Assembly: GCA_027071965.1 (NCBI GenBank)
Contig: JALSYJ010000038.1
Span: forward strand, 1-5,320
Direction: 5' to 3'
Origin: Robiginitomaculum sp.
GTDB lineage: Bacteria > Pseudomonadota > Alphaproteobacteria > Caulobacterales > Maricaulaceae
DNA: 5,320 nt
Part shown: in pieces, positions 1-5,320 of the stretch
Layout: every line of letters starts with the position of its first letter
Numbering within the stretch: position 1 is the first letter of the stretch
Notes under the pieces: generated by a model
Told to the model about the DNA's origin: nothing
Database searches by the model: none
The model's input: the letters and a program-made list of their open reading frames with translations, nothing else
Translations under genes and position numbers: made by a program

Positions 1-787
1 GAGCAAAACCGGGGGCTGTGGAGACCGCCTTTTCTGCCAGCTTTCTGGCAGTTTCAACATCATCGTTAATCTCCGCCTGTGAGGCCTCAGCCGCCAGCAA
101 AACTGCCCGGCGGCGACTTGCCGCCAGCTTACTAACATGGTTTTTCTTTTCGCCGCGCCCCAAAGCCTCAATAGCCTCTTCCCATTTGTGGGCCGCAACC
201 AGAGCATCAAACAATGTTTCAAATGCCCATTTGGCATCAGGATCAGCAGCAAAGGCTTCTCTTGCGTGGGTAATGGCTGTGGAGCTGTCATGCCTCTGCA
301 GGGCGGTTTCAGTAAGACCGCGCCTGGCTGCCAGTCTGGTTCTTTTGTCCTCCAGCAAGGTTTCAAAATGACGCTCTGCACCGGCCACATCACCATCAGC
401 CTGTGCCGCGCGGGCCGCCAATAGTCCCGACAAGGCCGGGCGGTCCATCAGGTCTCGAAGTTTTTCCGCATATTGTCTGGCATTTTTGGTGTCTCCGGCA
501 GCCGAAGCAATCAACGCCCGCTCCAGTGCATCATATCCTCGCTCGCGGCGGGCTGCCTGATGCATTTTGCGCAGTTTTTTCGGCAAAGCCACCAAATTGG
601 CAATGCCATACCAGAACAAAAACAAAACTAAGGTTAATAGCAAAAACCCGGCAATACCAACTGCCAAAGACAAGGAGATTTCCCGGTTAAAGGCATTGAT
701 TACCACCAGACCGGTCTGTGATGCCAGCCACCAGCCGCTGGCAGCAATTATAAGCACGAATAAAACCAGTAATACCAGCCTAATCAT
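1..787 (-). CDS. hemY: HemY-like inner-membrane protein of the heme operon (HemY_N and TPR type), 3' end cut by window edge
   Basis: The reading frame is open from the ATG at 787 to the left edge (262 codons visible; family members are usually near 400 or more, so the C-terminal third or more is missing). Two hydrophobic segments are visible, at about residues 3-22 (IRLVLLVLFVLIIAASGWWL) and 40-66, separated by a short loop. This is the HemY_N membrane hairpin. A basic stretch follows (PKKLRKMHQAARRERG, 69-84), then alanine-rich helical repeats of TPR character, including ALIASAAGD (91-99) and the family-typical DPDAKWAFETLFDAL (182-196). This proteobacterial HemY is not the protoporphyrinogen oxidase that carries the same name in Bacillus. 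Its molecular role is poorly defined beyond association with tetrapyrrole synthesis at the inner membrane. The start overlaps the stop of the upstream Mic60-like gene by four bases (ATGA), so translational coupling is likely. Family identity is firm; function is not. Confidence 0.9.
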   Translation of the reverse strand, partial: MIRLVLLVLFVLIIAASGWWLASQTGLVVINAFNREISLSLAVGIAGFLLLTLVLFLFWYGIANLVALPKKLRKMHQAARRERGYDALERALIASAAGDTKNARQYAEKLRDLMDRPALSGLLAARAAQADGDVAGAERHFETLLEDKRTRLAARRGLTETALQRHDSSTAITHAREAFAADPDAKWAFETLFDALVAAHKWEEAIEALGRGEKKNHVSKLAASRRRAVLLAAEASQAEINDDVETARKLAEKAVSTAPGFA

Positions 788-1998
788 GGCACCACCTCAT
801 CAGAGTGTTGTGATAAAACCCCTGCCAGCACTTGTTCAAGATTCTGGCGGGCCCGGGCTTGTTGCAACCAGTTTTTGCTGGCTTGGGTATGGCCGTTTTT
901 TATGGCAGCTATCTGGTTGATCGCAGCGCCAAGATCTCCGGCAGCCATTTGGTTTTCCGCTTCGGTCAGTTGAATTTCCAGCTTGCTTCCCTTGCCATCT
1001 GTGCGGCGGATTGTAATCAGGGAACGCATGGCCGATCCGGCCTTTTTCGTCAGCGGCGCACCATCATCGGGTCGGCTTGCAGCCCGTAACATTTCCGGGA
1101 TCATAGCGCTTAAAGAGGTTTTTAATTGTTGGCGGGTGGCAACTCCGGTAGCGGCCATGGGCGCCAGCTTTTTTATCCCCTCATGATCTGCAAATTGCAG
1201 CCGTACCGCAGCATATTCAACTGGAAATGGATCAGAGCCTTGCGCTGCAAGTTTTAGATCCGCCAGCGCCAATGTGGCAGATGCGCTTTTTCCTGTTTGC
1301 TGGCGATTGTTTTGCAAGGCATCAATGCGAAGATTAAGCGCTTCTAATTCCTTGGCGCTAATATCATCTGCCGAACTTGCCTCTAATGCCTGCAGACGAT
1401 TTTCCAGATCAAGAATCAGGTTCTTTGCCTCCGGTGCCAAGTCAGCAGCAGTTTCAAGTTTTGCCTGCAGTGCGGATATTTGCTGTTGTAGCGGTTCTGT
1501 TATGGCATTGATATCAAGTTCGCCGGTGTCTGATATTGTGGCGGCGGGCCGGTTTTCCAGAAGCTCAATCCTGCTAAGCGCTTCTTCAAACTGTTGCAGG
1601 TCTGGCGCCAGGCTTGCGGCTTTTTGCAGCTTATCTTGAATGTCGGCGATGGCTCTGGTGTTGGCTGTTATTTGCGCAGTGTTTTCTTTAGCATTTTTTG
1701 CCTGTGCGCTTAATTCCTGTAACTGGTTACGAGTTTTGTTCAATTCCTGCTTCAACTCAGCAATTTCAGTGTCAAGGCCTGTGGTTTGTATCATGGGCGC
1801 AGGAAATAAGACCCTGCTGCCAATAATGCCCAAAATGCCGCCAAGCACAATTGCCAGAACAAACAGCCCCCAAAGCAGCGGCCCTCCATAAGGGGAAGTC
1901 CTTTGACCCCCTGACAGAGCCTGTTCGTTTACCGGCTCAAATTCAGCGTCAATCACCTCGTCGGCTGTATGGTCTTTATCTGGTTGGTCTTTACTCAT
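784..1998 (-). CDS. Alphaproteobacterial Mic60/mitofilin homolog (COG4223-type), inner-membrane coiled-coil protein
   Basis: Numbering is from the ATG at 1998 (404 aa). The architecture matches alphaproteobacterial Mic60. There is a short acidic cytoplasmic N-terminus (1-38, with DEVIDAEFEPV), then one membrane segment at about 40-66 with a glycine-rich face (GGILGIIG, 53-60). A long periplasmic coiled coil follows, at about 75-235, rich in E/K/Q/L heptads and broken near 148-164. The C-terminal mitofilin-like domain spans about 240-395 and includes SLITIRR (326-332), EAENQMAAGDLGAAINQI (346-363) and WLQQARAR (377-384). In mitochondria Mic60 organises crista junctions; bacterial homologs are linked to intracytoplasmic membrane formation and outer-membrane contacts. 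The gene sits between hemD and hemY, where gammaproteobacteria carry hemX. An in-frame TTG at 2040 would add 14 residues. I prefer the ATG because the acidic N-terminus begins there and no ribosome site supports the TTG; the ATG's own site is also weak (GTGGA about 5 nt upstream). The family call rests on architecture, motif pattern and synteny, not on a database search. Confidence 0.82.
   Translation of the reverse strand: MSKDQPDKDHTADEVIDAEFEPVNEQALSGGQRTSPYGGPLLWGLFVLAIVLGGILGIIGSRVLFPAPMIQTTGLDTEIAELKQELNKTRNQLQELSAQAKNAKENTAQITANTRAIADIQDKLQKAASLAPDLQQFEEALSRIELLENRPAATISDTGELDINAITEPLQQQISALQAKLETAADLAPEAKNLILDLENRLQALEASSADDISAKELEALNLRIDALQNNRQQTGKSASATLALADLKLAAQGSDPFPVEYAAVRLQFADHEGIKKLAPMAATGVATRQQLKTSLSAMIPEMLRAASRPDDGAPLTKKAGSAMRSLITIRRTDGKGSKLEIQLTEAENQMAAGDLGAAINQIAAIKNGHTQASKNWLQQARARQNLEQVLAGVLSQHSDEVVP
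795..798 (-). promoter_or_regulatory. Ribosome binding site of hemY
   Basis: GAGG on the minus strand lies 7 nt before the ATG at 787, inside the last codons of the upstream gene. It is one of the clearest Shine-Dalgarno matches in the window. It supports the ATGA-overlap start and a hemY initiation that is independent as well as coupled. Confidence 0.6.
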
Positions 1999-2045
1999 GA
2001 CATCCACTGTATCTGCCTTGCCCGACACTAACCAAAGCAAACGGT

Positions 2046-2759
2046 TTAAGAAAGCAAAAACATATCCTGTAATGTCGCAATCATCGCCTGATCATTGGGT
2101 TGTTTGCAAATAGTGACATCTGCAAATTCCATATCCTGCAAAATTTCGGTTATCTGGGCGCTGAAAGCCACGGCTTTTGTCTGTTGCCCCAGCTCTGGCG
2201 CTAGCTTGCAAAAGCATTGTGCCGCCCGCCGTGAATGAAACAAAACTGCCGCAAATTCATCATTTGCAAGTGCTGTTTCTATTGATTGCGCAAGGCTTGT
2301 TACCTGGCGGGTGCGATAGCAAATGATCTCGGCAATATCAAACCCGGAGCTTATCAGCTCCCTTTTCATGGCTTCATCAGCAATTTCTGCACGCAGCCAC
2401 AATAGTTTCCCGGTATCTGTCCGTTTTTTACGGGCGATTAGCTTTGCTAGTTTTTTGCCATTGCCGGTGCCATGTATGCAGTTTTTATAACCTGATGCTT
2501 TGGCCTGTTCTGCGGTATTGCCTCCCACGCAATAAACAGGAATATCACCAAGTTTATCCGGAGCTGGCAGGCTCCGGATTGCTGCTGCCGAGGTTAATAT
2601 ATATCCTTGAACCGCCGGGTCATGCTCTATGGGCCCTGCCAGGTGTTCCACACCCAGTAATGGACAGCATGTGGATGTAATACCCACAGCCTGCAGGCGT
2701 TTGACCAGACGATCTGCCCCGGGCCGTGTGCGGGTTATCAGCACTTTGGCCGCGCTCAC
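2046..2759 (-). CDS. hemD: Uroporphyrinogen-III synthase
   Basis: This 237-residue cytoplasmic enzyme closes and rearranges linear hydroxymethylbilane into uroporphyrinogen III, the branch point to heme, siroheme and cobalamin. HemD diverges strongly in sequence, but the expected pattern is present. It has an N-terminal VLITRTRPGADRLVKRL (6-22), PLLGVE (33-38), ILTSAAAIRSL (54-64), VYCVGGNTAEQAKASGY (75-91), a central LLWLRAEIADEAMKREL (119-135), then IICYRTRQV (145-153), LFHSRRAAQCF (173-183) and PNDQAMIATL (221-230). Tyr148 in the CYRTR segment is the probable equivalent of the conserved active-site-cleft tyrosine. The length is typical (230-260). The start is GTG, overlapping the hemC stop as GTGA. 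No strong ribosome site is visible, so coupled re-initiation after hemC is likely. The TAA stop is followed by 47 nt before the next start. Confidence 0.93.
   Translation of the reverse strand: MSAAKVLITRTRPGADRLVKRLQAVGITSTCCPLLGVEHLAGPIEHDPAVQGYILTSAAAIRSLPAPDKLGDIPVYCVGGNTAEQAKASGYKNCIHGTGNGKKLAKLIARKKRTDTGKLLWLRAEIADEAMKRELISSGFDIAEIICYRTRQVTSLAQSIETALANDEFAAVLFHSRRAAQCFCKLAPELGQQTKAVAFSAQITEILQDMEFADVTICKQPNDQAMIATLQDMFLLS
2556..2579. repeat. Perfect inverted repeat inside hemD (9-bp stem, 6-nt loop)
   Basis: ATCCGGAGC at 2556-2564 is exactly complementary to GCTCCGGAT at 2571-2579, around the loop TGGCAG. It lies inside the codons for RSLPAPD of HemD. No T-tract follows on either strand, so it does not look like an intrinsic terminator. 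It could fold in the mRNA and slow ribosomes, or it could be chance. Confidence 0.5.
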
Positions 2760-3727
2760 AGCGCAAACCGGATGGCATTGCCTGCAAGCTTTGCAATTCT
2801 TTGTCCGGCCTTTGCCCCCATTTGTGAAGCTGCCGTCAATTTTTGGGAAAAATCCATAAATTCCGGCAGGTGCAATTTTTGCTGCTCACGCCATATTTGA
2901 GTACCATCAAGAGCATAAACCTCACCGCAAAAGCTCATGTCATGACCGGATATTTGTGCCAATGCGGCAATTGGTGTGCGGCAGGAGCCATCCAACGCCG
3001 CTAGGAACGACCGTTCTGCAGCCAGTTCAATTTGCGTTTTTTGACAGCATATCATGCCCAGTATTTTTGCAGTTTTATGATCATTGGTGCGAATTTGCAG
3101 ACCAATGGCCCCTTGTGCCGGGGAAGGCAGCATTTGCTGTGTGGACAATACGGCACTAGCATGTTCGGCCATGCTAAGGCGTTTTAGTCCGGCAAAGGCT
3201 AAAAATGTAGCATCAAACCTGCCCTCCTTCAGGCGCTTTAGCCTTGTACCGACATTACCGCGCAACAGGACAAATTTTGCATCAGGGCGCAAGGTTAGAA
3301 CCTGTGCCTGCCTGCGGACACTGGCCGTGCCAATAACCGGGTTCTTTGGCAGATATTCCAAAGAGTTAATCTGCCCTGCAATCAAGGCTTCTCTGGGGTC
3401 TTCACGGGGCAGCATTCCGGCAAATTCTAAGCCTTCGGGCTCCAGGGTTGGCACATCTTTCATAGAGTGAACCGAAACATCAATCTGCCCTGCAATCAGT
3501 GCTGTATCCAGCTCCTTGGTGAACAGGCCCTTGCCACCGGCTTCAACCAGGGCTCGATCCTGTAATTGATCGCCAGAAGTGGTAAAGGTTTTTATCGCTA
3601 TCTGCTGTTTGGCCTCATCCGCATCAAGTCCTGATTGCCCGGCGATTAGTTTGCGGGTTAAACGGGCTTGTGCGAGCGCCAGAGGCGATCCGCGTGAACC
3701 TAATGTCAGCAAAGCTTGCGTCATCAT
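2756..3727 (-). CDS. hemC: Hydroxymethylbilane synthase (porphobilinogen deaminase)
   Basis: This cytoplasmic enzyme polymerises four porphobilinogen molecules into hydroxymethylbilane, using a covalently bound dipyrromethane primer. At 323 residues from the first ATG it is near the usual 300-320. Signatures are clear: LGSRGSPLALAQA (9-21), the catalytic-aspartate motif VHSMKDVP (86-93, Asp91), GTASVRRQAQ (133-142), RGNVGTRL (156-163), and LDGSCRTPIA (245-254), whose Cys249 should carry the cofactor. PSPAQGAIGLQIR (201-213) has Gln where many homologs have Glu. The start has two adjacent in-frame ATGs (3727 and 3724). An AGGG lies 3 nt before the first and 6 nt before the second, so the second, giving MTQALL, may be the true start. 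The gene is first in the visible hem cluster, overlaps hemD by GTGA, and diverges from tsaD across 24 bp. Confidence 0.97.
   Translation of the reverse strand: MMTQALLTLGSRGSPLALAQARLTRKLIAGQSGLDADEAKQQIAIKTFTTSGDQLQDRALVEAGGKGLFTKELDTALIAGQIDVSVHSMKDVPTLEPEGLEFAGMLPREDPREALIAGQINSLEYLPKNPVIGTASVRRQAQVLTLRPDAKFVLLRGNVGTRLKRLKEGRFDATFLAFAGLKRLSMAEHASAVLSTQQMLPSPAQGAIGLQIRTNDHKTAKILGMICCQKTQIELAAERSFLAALDGSCRTPIAALAQISGHDMSFCGEVYALDGTQIWREQQKLHLPEFMDFSQKLTAASQMGAKAGQRIAKLAGNAIRFAL
3368..3498. repeat. 17-bp exact direct repeat within hemC
   Basis: AATCTGCCCTGCAATCA (plus-strand reading) occurs at 3368-3384 and again at 3482-3498, 114 bp (exactly 38 codons) apart and in the same frame. Each copy encodes LIAGQI, within ALIAGQI at HemC residues 76-82 and 114-120. 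A third LIAGQ at residues 27-31 uses different codons. The copies occupy non-homologous positions in the fold, flanking the HSMKDVP active-site motif. Confidence 0.7.
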
Positions 3728-3751
3728 AATCCCTGATGGTATCGAAGAAGC
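3728..3751. promoter_or_regulatory. 24-bp divergent intergenic region between hemC and tsaD
   Basis: The starts of hemC (minus) and tsaD (plus) are only 24 bp apart. Neither a full promoter pair nor two separate promoters can fit in the gap, so promoter elements must lie within the 5' ends of the opposing genes, or the transcripts must overlap. I found no convincing -35/-10 pair. A CATAAT at 3725-3730 resembles a -10 box for tsaD but lacks a -35 partner at proper spacing. The region is positionally regulatory; no site is identified. Confidence 0.4.
3731..3734 (-). promoter_or_regulatory. Ribosome binding site of hemC, bearing on which start is used
   Basis: AGGG on the minus strand precedes tandem ATG codons. 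The spacer is 3 nt to the ATG at 3727 and 6 nt to the ATG at 3724. The longer spacing is closer to the usual range and favours initiation at the second methionine. Confidence 0.5.
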
Positions 3752-4885
3752 ATGGAACTAGACCAAAAACATCCCCTTGCGCAAGAACTCAATCACAGAC
3801 CTAAAGTTACGGTGCTGGGGCTGGAAAGCTCCTGTGATGAAACCGCAGCAGCAATAGTTGAAGTTTCTGCTTCCGGTGAAATTACAATCCGCTCAGATTG
3901 TGTTTTTTCGCAAACCGAACAACATGCTCCCTTTGGTGGAGTGGTGCCAGAGATAGCCGCCCGCGCCCATGCTGATATTATGGACGTAGTGGTGAAGCAG
4001 GCCCTGTCGGAGGCCGGGCTTGAACTTGCGGATATGGACGGGATTGCCGCTACCACCGGCCCCGGCCTGATCGGTGGTGTGCTGGTGGGAATGATGACTG
4101 CAAAAGCGCTGTCTTTGGGTTCCGGCCTGCCGTTTTTGAGCATAAATCATTTAGAGGGCCATGCTTTAAGTCCGCAATTGGCAGCACCTTTGGCTTTTCC
4201 TTATTTATTGCTTCTGGTTTCTGGCGGCCATACCCAATTGCTGGCGATTGAAGACCTTGGGCGCTATCATCGTTATGGCTCAACCATTGATGATGCTGCC
4301 GGAGAAGCCTTTGATAAAACCGCTAAAATTATGGAATTGGGCTTTCCCGGTGGCCCGGCAGTGGAAAAAATAGCAAAAACCGGGGACAAAACCCGGTTTG
4401 ACCTGCCCCGACCTCTGGCAAAACGGGCCGGCTGTGATTTTTCCTTTGCCGGATTAAAAAGCGCGGTGCAACGTCATTGGCAGGCATTAGAGGCACCAAC
4501 GGAACAAGATAAGGCTGATCTTGCCGCCAGTTTCCAGCATGCTGCCTGTGATATATTGGTGGGACAGAGCAAAAAGGCCATGAGGCGCTTTATTAGTGAA
4601 TTTGGTGCCACTCATCTGGTTGTGGCTGGCGGGGTTGCGGCCAATCAGGCAATCCGCAGTCAGCTACAGGAGCTTGCAAGAGATAATGGTTTTGGGTTTT
4701 TAGCTCCGCCATTACGGTATTGCACAGATAATGGGGCCATGATCGCGCTGGCCGGGGCCTTGCGCCTGCAGCGAGGCATGGTCAGTTCCTTAAGGGTTGC
4801 GGCTCGTCCGAGGTGGCCATTAGATGAGCTTTCGGCTAAAAACAATCCAACTTCTGGTTCCGGTAAAAAAGGCCCTAAATCATGA
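3752..4885 (+). CDS. tsaD: tRNA N6-adenosine threonylcarbamoyltransferase
   Basis: TsaD (formerly Gcp/YgjD) transfers the threonylcarbamoyl group from threonylcarbamoyl-AMP to A37 of ANN-decoding tRNAs, working with TsaB and TsaE in the cytoplasm. The ASKHA-fold signatures are all present: LGLESSCDETAAAIV (22-36), FGGVVPEIAARAH (61-73), ATTGPGLIGGVLVG (100-113), and the metal-ligand motif INHLEGH (131-137, His133 and His137). Further along are LLLLVSGGHTQL (152-163), IDDAAGEAFDKTAK (179-192), GFPGGPAVEKIA (197-208), DFSFAGLKSAV (229-239), VAGGVAANQAIR (291-302) and YCTDNGAMIALAG (323-335), with Asp326 as the third metal ligand. At 377 aa it is slightly long. About 18 polar residues precede the core and a lysine-rich tail of about 17 residues follows WPLDEL. 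The ATG is preceded by GAAGAAG, a modest ribosome site. A GTG at codon 21 would trim the enzyme to its usual start but has no ribosome site. It overlaps gpsA by four bases. Confidence 0.97.
   Translation: MELDQKHPLAQELNHRPKVTVLGLESSCDETAAAIVEVSASGEITIRSDCVFSQTEQHAPFGGVVPEIAARAHADIMDVVVKQALSEAGLELADMDGIAATTGPGLIGGVLVGMMTAKALSLGSGLPFLSINHLEGHALSPQLAAPLAFPYLLLLVSGGHTQLLAIEDLGRYHRYGSTIDDAAGEAFDKTAKIMELGFPGGPAVEKIAKTGDKTRFDLPRPLAKRAGCDFSFAGLKSAVQRHWQALEAPTEQDKADLAASFQHAACDILVGQSKKAMRRFISEFGATHLVVAGGVAANQAIRSQLQELARDNGFGFLAPPLRYCTDNGAMIALAGALRLQRGMVSSLRVAARPRWPLDELSAKNNPTSGSGKKGPKS
3776..3785. repeat. 10-bp palindrome in the hemC upstream region
   Basis: CTTGCGCAAG is a perfect palindrome within the first dozen codons of tsaD and about 50 bp upstream of the hemC start. 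The position would suit an operator for hemC, but symmetry of this length occurs often by chance. No second copy was noticed, and the flanks do not extend the symmetry. Confidence 0.2.
4377..4399 (-). terminator. Terminator-like hairpin antisense to tsaD (speculative)
   Basis: AAACCGGG (4377-4384) pairs exactly with CCCGGTTT (4392-4399) around a 7-nt loop. Read on the minus strand, the stem ends in a run of five T, followed four bases later by six T (4370-4365). This has the form of an intrinsic terminator. Such an element would stop antisense transcription running from tsaD towards the hem operon. On the plus strand no T-tract follows, so tsaD-gpsA transcription should be unaffected. It lies in the tsaD codons for KTGDKTRF and may be coincidental. 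Confidence 0.25.
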
Positions 4886-5320
4886 ATGAATTTTCCAGTA
4901 TTGGCATTTTAGGCGGTGGCGCATGGGGTACGGCCTTGGCCCAAACCTGTGCCCGGGCCGGGCGCAAGGTTATTATGTGGGTGCTGGAAGAAGATGTAAA
5001 AAATACCATAAACCAGTCCCATGAGAATAAAAAATTTCTTCCGGGCTTTAGTCTTGATCCAACCATTATCGCCAGCAATGATCCCAAAAAGGCCATTGAA
5101 TGTGATGCGATTTTGTCGGTGATTCCGGCGCAACACACCCGTAGCATCTTTGCAGGATTGCGTGATGCTCTGCCAGAGGGAAAGCCCGTCTTATTGTGCT
5201 CAAAAGGCATTGAACAACAAAGCGGGAAGCTGATGACACAGGTATTGGCCGAAACCCTGCCCCAGGCTTTACCTGCGGTATTATCTGGCCCGAGCTTTGC
5301 GGTAGATGTGGCTGCTGGTC
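4882..5320 (+). CDS. gpsA: NAD(P)-dependent glycerol-3-phosphate dehydrogenase, 3' end cut by window edge
   Basis: The enzyme reduces dihydroxyacetone phosphate to sn-glycerol-3-phosphate, the backbone for phospholipid synthesis, in the cytoplasm. The first 146 codons are present, out of a usual 325-340. The N-terminal Rossmann nucleotide site is SIGILGGGAWGTALAQ (6-21, GxGxxG at 11-16). It is followed by NKKFLPGF (49-56), SVIPAQHTR (79-87), the conserved lysine motif CSKGIE (106-111, Lys108) and SGPSFAVDVAAG (135-146), where the window ends. The ATG overlaps the tsaD stop as ATGA. AAGG at 4869-4872 gives a 9-nt spaced ribosome site, so the gene is probably co-transcribed and coupled with tsaD. 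No frameshift is seen in the visible part. Confidence 0.96.
   Translation, partial: MNEFSSIGILGGGAWGTALAQTCARAGRKVIMWVLEEDVKNTINQSHENKKFLPGFSLDPTIIASNDPKKAIECDAILSVIPAQHTRSIFAGLRDALPEGKPVLLCSKGIEQQSGKLMTQVLAETLPQALPAVLSGPSFAVDVAAG

Noticed and set aside
34..51. Inverted repeat CTGCCAG-CTTT-CTGGCAG as a possible terminator
   Set aside because: It is a 7-bp stem inside hemY coding sequence without a following T-tract on either strand.
1..787. hemY as a protoporphyrinogen oxidase
   Set aside because: The protein has two N-terminal membrane helices and TPR-like repeats and no FAD-binding GxGxxG motif. It is the proteobacterial HemY family and not the flavoprotein of the same name.
18..920. Several plus-strand open frames opposite hemY
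   Set aside because: They are antisense shadows of hemY and the end of the Mic60-like gene. The minus-strand frame has the two membrane segments, TPR character and a good ribosome site; the plus frames have none of these.
1274..1891. Long plus-strand open frames (121 and 83 codons) opposite the Mic60-like gene
   Set aside because: They lie antisense to a well-supported gene, have serine/cysteine-rich low-complexity translations typical of reversed alanine/leucine/glutamine-rich coding, and show no recognisable domain or ribosome site.
2689..2698. Palindrome GCCTGCAGGC in hemD
   Set aside because: A 10-bp palindrome within GC-rich codons in mid-operon, with no positional reason to be regulatory.
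3084..3470. A 128-codon plus-strand open frame opposite hemC
   Set aside because: hemC on the minus strand has every catalytic motif, and this frame is a complement artefact with no family resemblance.
3725..3730. CATAAT as a tsaD -10 promoter element
   Set aside because: No acceptable -35 hexamer lies 15-19 bp upstream, so it was not called as a promoter.
1..5320. Mobile elements, CRISPR arrays, tRNA or rRNA genes, toxin-antitoxin or defence genes
   Set aside because: Both strands were read and the window is almost fully occupied by six housekeeping-type genes. No terminal repeats, regularly spaced repeats, RNA gene signatures or accessory-gene motifs were found.

Overview
This window looks like chromosomal housekeeping DNA from an alphaproteobacterium with roughly balanced base composition (about half G+C, judged by eye on a few lines). 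The taxonomic pointer is the gene content. A heme-biosynthesis cluster hemC-hemD-(Mic60/mitofilin-like gene)-hemY runs divergently from tsaD-gpsA, and the Mic60-like protein between hemD and hemY is characteristic of Alphaproteobacteria. I cannot name the genus.

Layout. The minus strand, read from 3727 down to the left edge, carries four genes in one direction: hemC (hydroxymethylbilane synthase), hemD (uroporphyrinogen-III synthase), a membrane-anchored coiled-coil Mic60/mitofilin homolog, and the N-terminal three-fifths or so of hemY (HemY_N/TPR membrane protein, cut by the window edge). hemC/hemD share a GTGA overlap and mic60/hemY share an ATGA overlap. Only the hemD-mic60 junction has a gap (47 nt). 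The plus strand, from 3752 to the right edge, carries tsaD (tRNA t6A synthesis) and the start of gpsA (glycerol-3-phosphate dehydrogenase), joined by an ATGA overlap. The two divergent units are separated by only 24 bp.

How the genes work together. HemC and HemD catalyse consecutive steps from porphobilinogen to uroporphyrinogen III. The Mic60-like protein and HemY are inner-membrane proteins that sit in the operon position occupied by hemX-hemY in many gammaproteobacteria. A link between tetrapyrrole supply and membrane architecture is a reasonable inference from this arrangement, but the sequence does not prove it. TsaD and GpsA have unrelated jobs (tRNA modification and phospholipid precursor supply) and appear to be co-transcribed as neighbours.

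The window is almost fully coding. No RNA gene, CRISPR array, insertion sequence, phage gene or obvious horizontally acquired segment was seen. No non-coding stretch exceeds 50 bp. I do not see a novel multi-gene system here; the most interesting item is the Mic60 homolog. Secondary observations are the very short divergent region, two strong in-gene inverted repeats (in hemD and tsaD), and an internal direct repeat in hemC.
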